Positions 26,123 through 36,900 of a DNA stretch of 64,000 nucleotides are shown here, one piece after another. The stretch comes from Lotus japonicus (taxonomy: Eukaryota > Streptophyta > Magnoliopsida > Fabales > Fabaceae). Below the pieces are notes generated by a model. The model was not told where the DNA came from, did no database searches, and saw nothing but the letters and a program-made list of their open reading frames with translations. A program made the translations under genes and the position numbers. Every line of letters starts with the position of its first letter. Position 1 is the stretch's first letter. The stretch lies in NCBI RefSeq assembly GCF_012489685.1, contig NC_080043.1, positions 51,358,289-51,422,288 of the forward strand, written 5' to 3'.

Positions 26123-26879
26123 ATCTCCCCCTTTTTGATGATGACAAAACCAAGTATTTTGATGAACAATTCTTAAACAATAAACTGAATTCACTCAAAG
26201 TATAAGGAATAGAAAGAGACATATCCTGATGTGAATGGTTTATTTTTCTCATTCTGAATCCAAGTCACAGCTGGATTCTGAGCTTAGCTCCCCCTGAATC
26301 TAAGACTTAATGAAAACGTTAGTGATATCTAGATTCTGAGCTAAATAATAAAAGAGTTCAGAGTGAAAACGCATGACATAGATGAAATGAAATAATCAAA
26401 GTGCATAAGTATGGTAAGGTATCAGAGTCAACCAATATCACTTCAGAAGAAGTGAAATGTATTCCTTGTATTTGCTCAGTGACACATCTATGGTCATAAA
26501 AGTGGAACTCTTAAATTCTCCAAAAGAAAAAGAAATCACACTAACACAGCTTACACATCAAAAATTGGGTTATACTCCCTCTTTTTGTCATAAGCAAAAA
26601 GCTTGGGGTGTGAAAAACTTAGCTTGAAGTACAAGGTACCCCCCCCCCCCACTTAGAGAAGGTCTAAGTTTCGAAAAGATGGAGAAAAAAAATAATGATG
26701 AAAAAGAGATTAGCGAATTAATGAAAGGAGTTAATGCATATGCAGAACGTTTGCCACCGGCCATGGGATTAAAGCGAAGTTTCAGTTACCAATAACTTAT
26801 CCTCGAGAAACTGCAAGAGCAATAACTTTTGGAGAGAGAGTTTCAAAAAAAAAAAAACTTTTGGAGAGAGAAGGATGCT
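26123..26879. other. Element B: noncoding part of the 3' region
   Basis: This lies between the polypurine tract next to the 3' LTR and the antisense ORF. It begins TCTCCCCCTTTTTGATGATGACAAAACC, the usual end of SIRE-type internal DNA. It has a poly-C run of 13 or more (about 26639-26651) and an A run (about 26846-26858). No coding frame is visible. Confidence 0.6.
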
Positions 26880-26888
26880 TATATAAAG
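26880..26888 (+). promoter_or_regulatory. TATA box for antisense ORF of element B
   Basis: TATATAAAG lies 50 bp upstream of the ATG at 26938 on the plus strand, opposite to the direction of element B. The spacing would give a leader of about 20-30 nt. Function is inferred from sequence and position only. Confidence 0.5.
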
Positions 26889-26937
26889 CGATTAGAAACA
26901 AAGTAGGCTTCACAACAAGACTACTTCTAAATAACAA

Positions 26938-27302
26938 ATGGCATCATACATGGTTGCATTAGAAGAGCTCAGAAGGAAGGCTTTTGATGAAGATCTTTTC
27001 ACCAATATTAGGCACCCAGAGGGTCCGATAACCATACATGAGCTAACTACAAAGCTGCTTGAAAAGGATCTTAGTCCAGAATTGGAGAAAGATCTGAAGG
27101 AGTTCCTCGGCTTCGTGGAGGAGATTCTTCAGAAGAGAAGGAAGCAGTGGAGAAGGATCTGGAGACGATGGAGGAGTGTCTGGAGAGGGATGAGCTGAGC
27201 AACAGGCTCTGCAACATAGAGTACATACTCGATCGTCTGGAGAAGGAAAGAGTAGAGCAGCGCCAAGAGTGTAGGAGAATGAGGAAGGATCCTCCATTCT
27301 AG
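26938..27302 (+). pseudogene. Antisense accessory ORF of element B, coiled-coil, frameshifted
   Basis: An ATG at 26938 opens a frame on the strand opposite to element B, between its extra ORF and its 3' LTR. The first 60 or so residues are acidic-helical (start MASYMVALEELRRKAFDEDL, then a segment with ITIHELTTKLLE and LEKDLKEFLG). Near 27115-27125 the frame shifts. The original frame turns Arg/Trp-rich and stops at 27198. The adjacent frame continues as an acidic coiled coil (for example EEKEAVEKDLETMEECLERD) ending RKDPPF at a TAG at 27300-27302. The intact ancestor would be about 120 residues. I do not recognise the family. Antisense ORFs are known in several plant LTR-retrotransposon lineages. 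A role is not visible. Confidence 0.55.
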
Positions 27303-29750
27303 AGTAATGCAGATGAATGATGATGTAATATGTAATGTGTAATGTTGAGTTATTAAAAAAAATTTCAGATATATGTTGTGTTAAATGCAAGAAGAAAAGC
27401 GAAATAAATAATCACATAATGTAAGACCCAAGATTTTAAGCTTAGAATAAGTGGAAGAGATTTCCATTTACGATTAGGATTGATGTAATGTGAAGGGAAA
27501 CCTGAACGAAAGTTTATTAAATGAAATATATTTATGAAGGAGAAAGTTCAGGAAAAGTTCAAGGATTGCATTATGATCGATAAAAGTTATAGCACGAACG
27601 TTTTACGCTTAAACCTAGGTCAGAAACCCTAGTATATAGCTAATTTTCACTTTTAGGCACGACGGAAGTTAATTCCAAAAATCTTCAGAGAAATGTTAGA
27701 ACTTCTCTTTTTCCATATATCACAATCGTTTCGAGGCGAAACTCTAGGATCTACGAACGTCCGATTCCAATCATCGGGAGTTTGCCGAAACCGAATCCCT
27801 GGTATTTCAAAACCCTAGAATTTCTCGACGATGAAGACTTTATCTATTCAGAGCTTCAAATGAATATTCTACACGCGTACACCCATTTCTCTTGATGATT
27901 TCAATCTTTCTTCCGAAGGAAGTTTTCCATTCCGACATTCGATGCAAAAAGCAACTTATCGGGTAAAATAGTTTTACACCGACTTTGCACCGACTTTGCA
28001 TTAGTTGCCAAAAATACAAGGAGACATCTTCTTAGCTTAGGAATTCCTTTGCCAAAACCTATCTTAGAATTCATGGAGAATGATGCCGGAAAAATCAGAT
28101 TCGCGAAACTTTCTTTTTCCCGCGAATTACCATTTTCTATATATAGCAAGCAAGTGAGAAGAAATCACAAAACTCCACCATTTTCAACCCATTCAAGGCC
28201 GCGAGTTTGCATAGGAGAGGAGGAGGAGGGATTTTCTTCATTTCTTGCTTGATCGTCGATCAATCAGTTGCTACTTCAAGGCTTCGAGGTATAGTCGCTA
28301 ATCCTTACCTCTGATCGCTTTTTCCATAGCTTTTCTGTAGAGTTTTCTGAGCGGATAGTTTATGGGTTTTTGCAAAACTATCCTGAATCTTTCATTTCTG
28401 ATTCTAAACCTCTTCTATATGTGCCCAAGATCACTTCTGCTGGATTAGATTTTCCGTTGTGTCGCCGGAATTCCGCCGGAATCAATTTGAACCTAAAATA
28501 CCCATTTTTGGAGTTTTTGGTGTAAAGCTTCAACCTTTAGGCTGAAAACTATCGCCTTAGCTTAGTGCTAGTAGGATTAGTTGTCATAAACGTCGTTGGT
28601 GACGTCCCTGCAAAATTTTATTTTTGGGATTTCAGTTTTGAAAATCCTTAGTTAAAAATCATGACCAAAATACCCCTGCGACAGTTTTTGATCCGATAAT
28701 TTTTCCGAGTTCAGAATACCCTTAGTTACGGCTGATGGTAGCATAGGAACCAAGTTTGATCGAAGAAAAATCGAGCCCCATAATTACCTAAAGTGGCCGA
28801 GCCCTATTAAGGGGGAGGAGGAAAATTTCCTTTTTCGAAAACTTGTCTTTCGCGCTAGATTATCGTACCTTAGAGTATAGATTACTTCGTGTAACCTTAG
28901 TAAGTATCGATAGCTTAGTTCTCGATAGATTCTGATAGTATTTCTGTGACTTTGCTTTAAAGGAACTTTTGAGGAATTTCCTGAGGAGCAACGCTTTGCT
29001 TGTGAGGAAGAGTTAGAAGATAATCCTGGAGAATCTGCAGGTGAGGGCTTCTCACTGAATCTCTAGTTAATGCTTAGGGTCGATGTTTCGACATTGTTTA
29101 CTGTTTATGCACTGGAATTGTGTGTGATTGGAAAATGTTTTCTGAGGCTTCGGCTGACAATGTAGATGATTCATCTACTGAATGTTTTTGAGATTGTCTT
29201 ACATGCTATGTGCTATGTGGGTAATCTAGGATGTGTGGTGCATGCTTTATATGCTAAGTGCTAAGTGTTTATGATGCGATTTATTGATATATGACATGTT
29301 GTTGATTGTGATGATTTAAATATGCTCTGTACTGGAATCTGAGATTCTGAATGGTGAGAATAGCGGGCAGGTCATGCCGATTTTATTTTGAGAGTTTTGA
29401 GAAAGTTTGATAGGACGAACGAGGTTCGGGCCTTAATTTTGTTTAGTGGATCGAGACATCCTCTGGAAGCGACTTGGGATTGGGAGATCCTGCAAATGTA
29501 TAAGACCTGCGATAAGACAAAATGGAATCTATTTTATAAAGAAAATTCATAAGACCTTAAATAACCTCAAAATCTTTAAGTAATGATAACAACCTCGAAG
29601 GAAGGCATTGGAAGTCAAATCATGGTTTTGGAAAAGCGAGGAGTGTCGTCGGATCCAAGTGTGGAGGAGTTTGGTAAGTTCTGAGTATGTTGGTACTTCT
29701 TCGCTCGTTGAGCAATTTGTTAGCCATCCAAGGGATGAGCCGAGAAGCTT

Positions 29751-30003
29751 CACTGAGGCGTGAGACCTTGTGAATGCGGGATACTCCACTAAGGCGTGAG
29801 ACCTTGTGGAAAGCATGGAACTCCACTGAGGCGTGAGACCTTGTGAGAGCATGAAACTTCACTGAAGCGTGAGACTTCGTGCAAGTGTGTAAATTCACTG
29901 AGGCGTGAGACCTTGTGAAAGCATTAAACTTCACTGAAGCGTGAGACTTTGTGAATGTGTGAGACTCCACTGAAGCGTGAGACTTCGTGTGAGCATTGAT
30001 GAC
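29751..30003. repeat. 36-bp minisatellite in 5' LTR of G
   Basis: Seven units of about 36 bp start CACTGAGGCGTGAGACCTTGTG or CACTGAAGCGTGAGACTTCGTG. The two versions partly alternate. The minus-strand translation is the repetitive SHASVEF-HAFTR pattern, a by-product of the repeat. Confidence 0.9.
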
Positions 30004-30177
30004 TCGAAGAGTTATCGTGAGTGTTTGCACTCATTTTATAATTGTACTTTGTCGCAGAATCGACTTTTACCTTAGGGTAAGCTTTTAGAAACTTTAATTT
30101 ACCTAGAACACGTGGCGACGTGTCGAGTGAGGTCGGAGACGTTGTTTGGCAAATCACATTGCACTCATGCATACATA

Positions 30178-30257
30178 GGAGGTTAATACACGGCGTGATA
30201 CCGGACCTCGGTGGATTGGAGGTTAATACACGGCGTGATACCGGACCTCGGTGGATT
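30178..30257. repeat. 40-bp perfect tandem duplication in 5' LTR of G
   Basis: GGAGGTTAATACACGGCGTG is the start of a 40-bp unit that occurs twice back to back without change. The same pair is present in the 3' LTR near 36713-36792, so the duplication predates this insertion. Confidence 0.9.
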
Positions 30258-31391
30258 CCAAAATGGTCATAAGACCCGGATTTCCGCGTAAGAGCGCTAT
30301 TAGGCGACTCTTAGTAGCAGACCGAAATGGAAGGCCTTCGGGTTTTATGCTGATCTGACTACATGATGATGTTGGAGTAAGAGGCATCACGGGCCGAAAT
30401 GGCACCACCGTGGCTGGTGAAGGGCTGATCCGATGATGTCCATCCGTTCCGGATTGCATATTGGTTGACTGGGTTAACCTGCATATCATTTCATGCAACA
30501 TGCATACTGACATAGTTAATGAGTGTGTTTGATACTTGTTAGTTCTACTTGATGCATGTTAACTGTGATTTACAGTCGTTATATTCTTTGTGGAAATATG
30601 CAACCCTAGGTTGTTATCCCTAGTTATAAGCCTAAGTGGCTATTATCTTATTTATATCTATTGGTGCTATTATTTACATAATTCTTTGGAGTTGACCCTC
30701 GCGTCTTCTGTGTGTGCTTTGGCGGACAAACGCCCTTTGTCAGATGTCTTTGGCGGGCTGATTCATGATGGTTCATCCTTCGGGAGGAACTAGGGTTGAG
30801 ATGCGGGAACTGGAGCGTATCGCGGTAGCGAGAAGAGGACGGATGGTGTACATAGACTAGGTCGTTCTGGATTTCGAATTCGGACGACGATCATGCTAGC
30901 ATGTAGGTTTTAGTGCTGGTGTGAGCTCCTCGAGATGGGATTAGTGTAGGAGTAGAGTCTTAGCTCTGAACATCATTTGTTTTCTTTGGGGACATGGTAG
31001 TTTCCCACCTATAGCTTTTTGTGTGGTTCTTTACGAGAATCACAGAGAGTTGGTTGGACTTAGGAGGTCTTGTTTCAGGCCGATGGGCCGGCTTATTCTC
31101 AGTTTTGAGGGATAGTGTTGCGGACACTTACCTTTAGATTTGGATTGTACCTTTTGCCTTCGGGCGTTACACTTTTCTTTCCGTCACTGGAGGTTTACTC
31201 GTGACGAGGTTACTACTACAGCGGAGGCTGTTTATATATTGTATATTAGTTCTGATTATTGTATTGTTGGGTTTTATTTAATTCAGTCTTGTCTTAGTTA
31301 TTATCAAAAAAAAAAATATTTTCACGTTTTTCCCGCATTAAGTTTATTTTGGTTACTAAAGTGACGCCACCGAAATCGGGGTGTTACATTG

Positions 31392-31403
31392 TGGTATCAG
31401 AGC
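31392..31403 (+). promoter_or_regulatory. Primer binding site of G (initiator tRNA-Met)
   Basis: TGGTATCAGAGC lies three bases after the 5' LTR. It matches the 3' end complement of plant initiator tRNA-Met, the usual minus-strand primer for these elements. Confidence 0.85.
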
Positions 31404-31601
31404 ACGGTCGAGTCTTTCGGGAGTTGTTGGGGAATAGGTCTTCTGTGCTAGGTTGTGTGACTCTGCAAAGAGTGAAAATTGATTGTCTGCAAACGATTTT
31501 TCGCTTAAAAATTGATTGAAGTTATTGCTTAATCATATTGTATAGTTATACTAGATGCTATCTTATGATGAGTACTAACTGTTTGTTTATCTTAACAGAA
31601 C

Positions 31602-32816
31602 ATGGTGAATACTAATCAGCTAGCTGAGATGATGGCCACTATGGCCCAAGCGGTAACAGCGCAGGCCCAAGCGGTAACAGCACAGGCAAATGATAATGCC
31701 ATGAGGCGTGCTACTGAAGAAGCACGTGAACAGCATCAACGTCAGAGAGAGATAACTCTGGACCAGAACAAAGGCCTCAATGACTTCAGGAGGCAAAACC
31801 CACCAAAGTTCTCTGGTGGTACTGACCCAGACGCAGCGGATCTCTGGATTCAGGAAATCGAGAAGATATTCGGCGTACTACAAACTGCTGAGGGTGCCAA
31901 AGTGGGCATGGCGACTTATCTGCTACTCGGGGATGCTGAGTACTGGTGGAAGGGCACCAGAGGAATTATGGAAGACAATCACGAGGAGATTAGCTGGAAC
32001 TCATTCCGGACCGCATTCTTGGAAAAGTATTTTCCAACAAGTGCTCGGGATGAGCGGGAGTCACAATTTCTGACACTCCGTCAGGGGAGTATGTCAGTAC
32101 CGGAATTTGCTTCAAAGCTGGAATCTTTGGCGAAGCATTTTCAATTCTTTCATGATCATGTGAATGAGCGCTACATGTGCAAGCGCTTTGTAAATGGACT
32201 GAGGCCTGATATTGAGGACTCAGTGAGGCCGCTGGGAATCATGCGATTCCAGTCGTTGGTTGAGAAAGCCACGGAAGTGGAACTGATGAAGAACCGGAGA
32301 ATGAACCGGACTGGAACAGGAGGGCCGATGAGGTCGGGCTCTCAAAATTTTCAGGGCAGAGAGAAATTACAGAGCAGGGGGCCATATCAGCGTCCTACTG
32401 GAAGAGGATTTACTTCAGGATCTTACATACCCATGACGGGTACTGCTGGAGGTTCCGGAGATCAGACTTTGAAGAAGGAGATGACCTGTTTCAGATGTGG
32501 GGAGCCGGGGCATTATGCTAATGCTTGTCCCGACAAGAGGCCCAAGTGCTTTAATTGTAACAAAATGGGGCATAATGCTGGTCAGTGCAGAGCACCCAAG
32601 ACGGAGTCAACCGTGAACACTGCTCGTGGAAAGCGTCCTGCTGCTAAAGCAAGAGTTTACACCATGGACGGTGAGAGAGCTGAGGGGTTTGTCAGAGGAG
32701 AGCGCAAGAACGATGGTAACCTTCTAACCATTCCTTCTCATTTCAGTATAATATATTCCATTACTCTCGTAGCGTGTGCAAACACACCTAACTTATTTAT
32801 ACTGTCTAAGCTTTGA
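31602..32816 (+). CDS. gag: Gag of element G
   Basis: An open frame of 404 codons starts at the first ATG after the leader. It would form the capsid that packages element RNA in the cytoplasm. Order: a Gln/Ala-rich N terminus with an internal AQAVTAQ duplication (residues 15-30), the retrotransposon gag domain (about 70-230, with ADLWIQEIEKIF, AEYWWKG and FLEKYFP), a basic Arg/Gly linker, and two CCHC zinc knuckles (CFRCGEPGHYANAC and CFNCNKMGHNAGQC, about 298-335). It then runs a little into the former protease border (VYTMDGE) and on for about 30 foreign residues before the stop. Gag itself looks intact. The normal continuation into pol is gone. Confidence 0.88.
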   Translation: MVNTNQLAEMMATMAQAVTAQAQAVTAQANDNAMRRATEEAREQHQRQREITLDQNKGLNDFRRQNPPKFSGGTDPDAADLWIQEIEKIFGVLQTAEGAKVGMATYLLLGDAEYWWKGTRGIMEDNHEEISWNSFRTAFLEKYFPTSARDERESQFLTLRQGSMSVPEFASKLESLAKHFQFFHDHVNERYMCKRFVNGLRPDIEDSVRPLGIMRFQSLVEKATEVELMKNRRMNRTGTGGPMRSGSQNFQGREKLQSRGPYQRPTGRGFTSGSYIPMTGTAGGSGDQTLKKEMTCFRCGEPGHYANACPDKRPKCFNCNKMGHNAGQCRAPKTESTVNTARGKRPAAKARVYTMDGERAEGFVRGERKNDGNLLTIPSHFSIIYSITLVACANTPNLFILSKL

Positions 32817-33714
32817 CCTTATAGTTATTACGCCTATTAACACCTTATTTGACCGTAGCTCGTATTTTAGCTATAGAAACTACACGAGGTTTAGAATAAC
32901 ACGGTAAACCTAGAAAGTAGTTTTGCACCAATGCGTTTAAAAGGAAGCTAGGAGCTGAAGAATGAATCTCATAGAGATTTCTTATGGATAGTATACGTAT
33001 GATGTCGAGGGCGTGTAGTTCCGTAGCGGAATCGTTGAGGATGTGAGGTCAGGATATTTGTGACTATTGGATGATAGGAACTCATTGACTGTTCCAGTGG
33101 GTTTTTCTAAATTTCACCTTCGATGTATTAGGCTTGATCAACTTAATATTGAGGGGGTGATATTCGGAATCAGAGCTGGCTATGGACTTTGATAGAAGGA
33201 TTGGTAAGATTAACTTGATTGGATCGAGGATTAGTCGAGCTGGGAGGAAAAAGTTCGCATTAAGTATAAGTTCTCTTGCGAAGGAGATATAGTTTGAAGA
33301 AATGGATATTCATTTAGGAAGCAATGAAGAATTAACGGACATTGGAGGTCCAAACTTGGTGAAGATTCAGGTTTTAAGTCTATGAATTGTTGTCTTAAGT
33401 TTCTAGGACTCGAAGTTGGTTAGAATTTGATAGAGAGATTAAGAAGTTGATTGACGAGATGGTGATCAAGTTACAGAAAAAGGGAAGTGTTAGTATTAAG
33501 ATGAACACTTGAGGTTGTCATATTTGGACAAGTTGCTTAAAGTCTAAGAGTGAATAAAACTTGTTATGGATTTCGGTGATACAAGCTAGAGATTAGCGAG
33601 TGAATTTTGCTAGGTGGAATGAGAATCTTAGGGTAAAGATTGACTTCAGAAGCTGGAGATCATATTCGAGTAAGAGTTTTAGTGGTGTTATCATTGATGA
33701 TTGTAGTTAAACCT
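32817..33714 (+). other. Element G: internal spacer replacing pol
   Basis: About 0.9 kb sits between gag and the chromodomain trace. I find no RT, RNase H, integrase or protease motif on either strand and no long frame. It may be highly decayed pol or captured DNA. The sequence alone does not decide this. Confidence 0.5.
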
Positions 33715-33916
33715 CGGCAAGTTGAAAGATGATATGTCTGTTGAGACGCCGTTGGTCAACCTTGGGACTAGAAGAGTGAAAAAAAAAAAAAAAATCGAAG
33801 AGAAAACAGAGTGTTTTAGTGAAAATTATTTGGAATAAAGACACGGACGGTGTTACGTGAGAGTTAGAGGAAAAGATCAAGGAATAATATCCAGAACTAT
33901 TACTGACCCTTAAGTT
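33715..33916 (+). pseudogene. Element G: remnant of the pol C terminus (chromodomain end)
   Basis: Allowing for breaks, the plus strand encodes LKDDMSVETPLVN, then after an A run LVKIIWNKDTDGVT, a TGA where a Trp codon is expected, and ELEEKIKE. This pattern is the usual extreme C terminus of chromodomain gypsy pol. Its survival next to the polypurine tract shows that the pol loss was an internal deletion and that the 3' end was kept. It is not functional. Confidence 0.7.
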
Positions 33917-33931
33917 TCGAGGACGAAACTT

Positions 33932-33950
33932 TCTTTTTGGAGGGTAGTAA
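33932..33950 (+). promoter_or_regulatory. Polypurine tract of G
   Basis: TTTTTGGAGGGTAGTAA directly precedes the 3' LTR. The motif CGAGGACGAAACTT lies just upstream, as in element A. Confidence 0.75.
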
Positions 33951-36900
33951 TGTAAGACCCAAGATTTTAAGCTTAGAATAAGTGGAAGAGATTTCCATTT
34001 ACCATTAGGATTGATGTAATGTGAAGGGAAACCTGAACGAAAGTTTATTAAATGAAATATATTTATGAAGGAGAAAGTTCAGGAAAAGTTCAAGGATTGC
34101 ATTATGATCGATAAAAGTTATAGCACGAACGTTTTACGCTTAAACCTAGGTCAGAAACCCTAGTATATAGCTAATTTTCACTTTTAGGTACGACGGAAGT
34201 TAATTCCAAAAATCTTCAGAGAAATGTTAGAACTTCTCTTTTTCCATATATCACAATCGTTTCGAGGCGAAACTCTAGGATCTACGAACGTCCGATTCCA
34301 ATCATCGGGAGTTTGCCGAAACCGAATCCCTGGTATTTCAAAACCCTAGAATTTCTCGACGATGAAGACTTTATCTATTCAGAGCTTCAAATGAATATTC
34401 TACACGCGTACACCCATTTCTCTTGATGATTTCAATCTTTCTTCCGAAGGAAGTTTTCCATTCCGACATTCGATGCAAAAAGCAACTTATCGGGTAAAAT
34501 AGTTTTACACCGACTTTGCACCGACTTTGCATTAGTTGCCAAAAATACAAGGAGACATCTTCTTAGCTTAGGAATTCCTTTGCCAAAACCTATCTTAGAA
34601 TTCATGGAGAATGATGCCGGAAAAATCAGATTCGCGAAACTTTCTTTTTCCCGCGAATTACCATTTTCTATATATAGCAAGCAAGTGAGAAGAAATCACA
34701 AAACTCCACCATTTTCAACCCATTCAAGGCCGCGAGTTTGCATAGGAGAGGAGGAGGAGAGATTTTCTTCATTTCTTGCTTGATCGTCGATCAATCAGTT
34801 GCTACTTCAAGGCTTCGAGGTATAGTCGCTAATCCTTACCTCTGATCGCTTTTTCCATAGCTTTTCTGTAGAGTTTTCTGAGCGGATAGTTTATGGGTTT
34901 TTGCAAAACTATCCTGAATCTTTCATTTCTGATTCTAAACCTCTTCTATATGTGCCCAAGATCACTTCTGCCGGATTAGATTTTCCGTTATGTCGCCGGA
35001 ATTCCGCCGGAATCAATTTGAACCTAAAACACCCATTTTTGGAGTTTTTGGTGTAAAGCTTCAACCTTTAGGCTGAAAACTATCGCCTTAGCTTAGTGCT
35101 AGTAGGATTAGTTGTCATAAACGTCGTTGGTGACGTCCCTGCAAAATTTTATTTTTGGGATTTCAGTTTTGAAAATCCTAAGTTAAAAATCATGACCAAA
35201 ATACCCCTGCGACAGTTTTTGATCCGATAATTTTTCCGAGTTCAGAATACCCTTAGTTACGGCTAATGGTAGCATAGGAACCAAGTTTGATCGAAGAAAA
35301 ATCGAGCCCCATAATTACCTAAAGTGGCCGAGCCCTATTAAGGGGGAGGAGGAAAATTTCCTTTTCCGAAAACTTGTCTTTCGCGCTAGATTATCGTACC
35401 TTAGAGTATAGATTACTTCGTGTAACCTTAGTAAGTATCGATAGCTTAGTTCTCGATAGATTCTGATAGTATTTCTGTGACTTTGCTTTAAAGGAACTTT
35501 TGAGGAATTTCCTGAGGAGCAACGCTTTGCTTGTGAGGAAGAGTTAGAAGATAATCCTGGAGAATCTGCAGGTGAGGGCTTCTCACTGAATCTCTAGTTA
35601 ATGCTTAGGGTCGATGTTTCGACATTGTTTACTGTTTATGCACTGGAATTGTGTGTGATTGGAAAATGTTTTCTGAGGCTTCGGCTGACAATGTAGATGA
35701 TTCATCTACTGAATGTTTTTGAGATTGTCTTACATGCTATGTGCTATGTGGGTAATCTAGGATGTGTGGTGCATGCTTTATATGCTAAGTGCTAAGTGTT
35801 TATGATGCGATTTATTGATATATGACATGTTGTTGATTGTGATGATTTAAATATGCTCTGTACTGGAATCTGAGATTCTGAATGGTGAGAATAGCGGGCA
35901 GGTCATGCCGATTTTATTTTGAGAGTTTTGAGAAAGTTTGATAGGACGAACGAGGTTCGGGCCTTAATTTTGTTTAGTGGATCGAGACATCCTCTGGAAG
36001 CGACTTGGGATTGGGAGATCCTGCAAATGTATAAGACCTGCGATAAGACAAAATGGAATCTATTTTATAAAGAAAATTCATAAGACCTTAAATAACCTCA
36101 AAATCTTTAAGTAATGATAACAACCTCGAAGGAAGGCATTGGAAGTCAAATCATGGTTTTGGAAAAGCGAGGAGTGTCGTCGGATCCAAGTGTGGAGGAG
36201 TTTGGTAAGTTCTGAGTATGTTGGTACTTCTTCGCTCATTGAGCAATTTGTTAGCCATCCAAGGGATGAGCCGAGAAGCTTCACTGAGGCGTGAGACCTT
36301 GTGAATGCGGGATACTCCACTAAGGCGTGAGACCTTGTGGAAAGCATGGAACTCCACTGAGGCGTGAGACCTTGTGAGAGCATGAAACTTCACTGAAGCG
36401 TGAGACTTCGTGCAAGTGTGTAAATTCACTGAGGCGTGAGACCTTGTGAAAGCATAAAACTTCACTGAAGCGTGAGACTTTGTGAATGTGTGAGACTCCA
36501 CTGAAGCGTGAGACTTCGTGTGAGCATTGATGACTCGAAGAGTTATCGTGAGTGTTTGCACTCATTTTATGATTATTGTACTTTGTCGCAGAATCGACTT
36601 TTACCTTAGGGTAAGCTTTTAGAAACTTTAATTTACCTAGAACACGTGGCGACGTGTCGAGTGAGGTCGGAGACGTTGTTTGGCAAATCACATTGCACTC
36701 ATGCATCCATAGGAGGTTAATACACGGCGTGATACCGGACCTCGGTGGATTGGAGGTTAATACACGGCGTGATACCGGACCTCGGTGGATTCCAAAATGG
36801 TCATAAGACCCGGATTTCCGCGTAAGAGCGCTATTAGGCGACTCTTAGTAGCAGACCGAAATGGCAGGCCTTCGGGTTTTATGCTGATCTGACTACATGA

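Larger units (their letters stand above)
27420..31388 (+). mobile_element. Element G: 5' LTR
   Basis: 3969 bp, TG...CA, near-identical to 33951-37921. It holds a 36-bp minisatellite (29751-30003) and a 40-bp perfect tandem duplication (30178-30257). Open frames on either strand within it are built from these repeats and are mirrored in the other LTR, so they are not treated as genes. Confidence 0.95.

Noticed and set aside
27901..28252. Paired frames in the LTRs of G (27901-28149 and 28049-28252, mirrored at 34432-34783)
   Set aside because: Mirrored only because the two LTRs are near-identical, overlapping on opposite strands, with no domain or start context.
29547..30172. SHASVEF-type repetitive proteins
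   Set aside because: By-product of the 36-bp minisatellite in the LTR, open in several frames at once.
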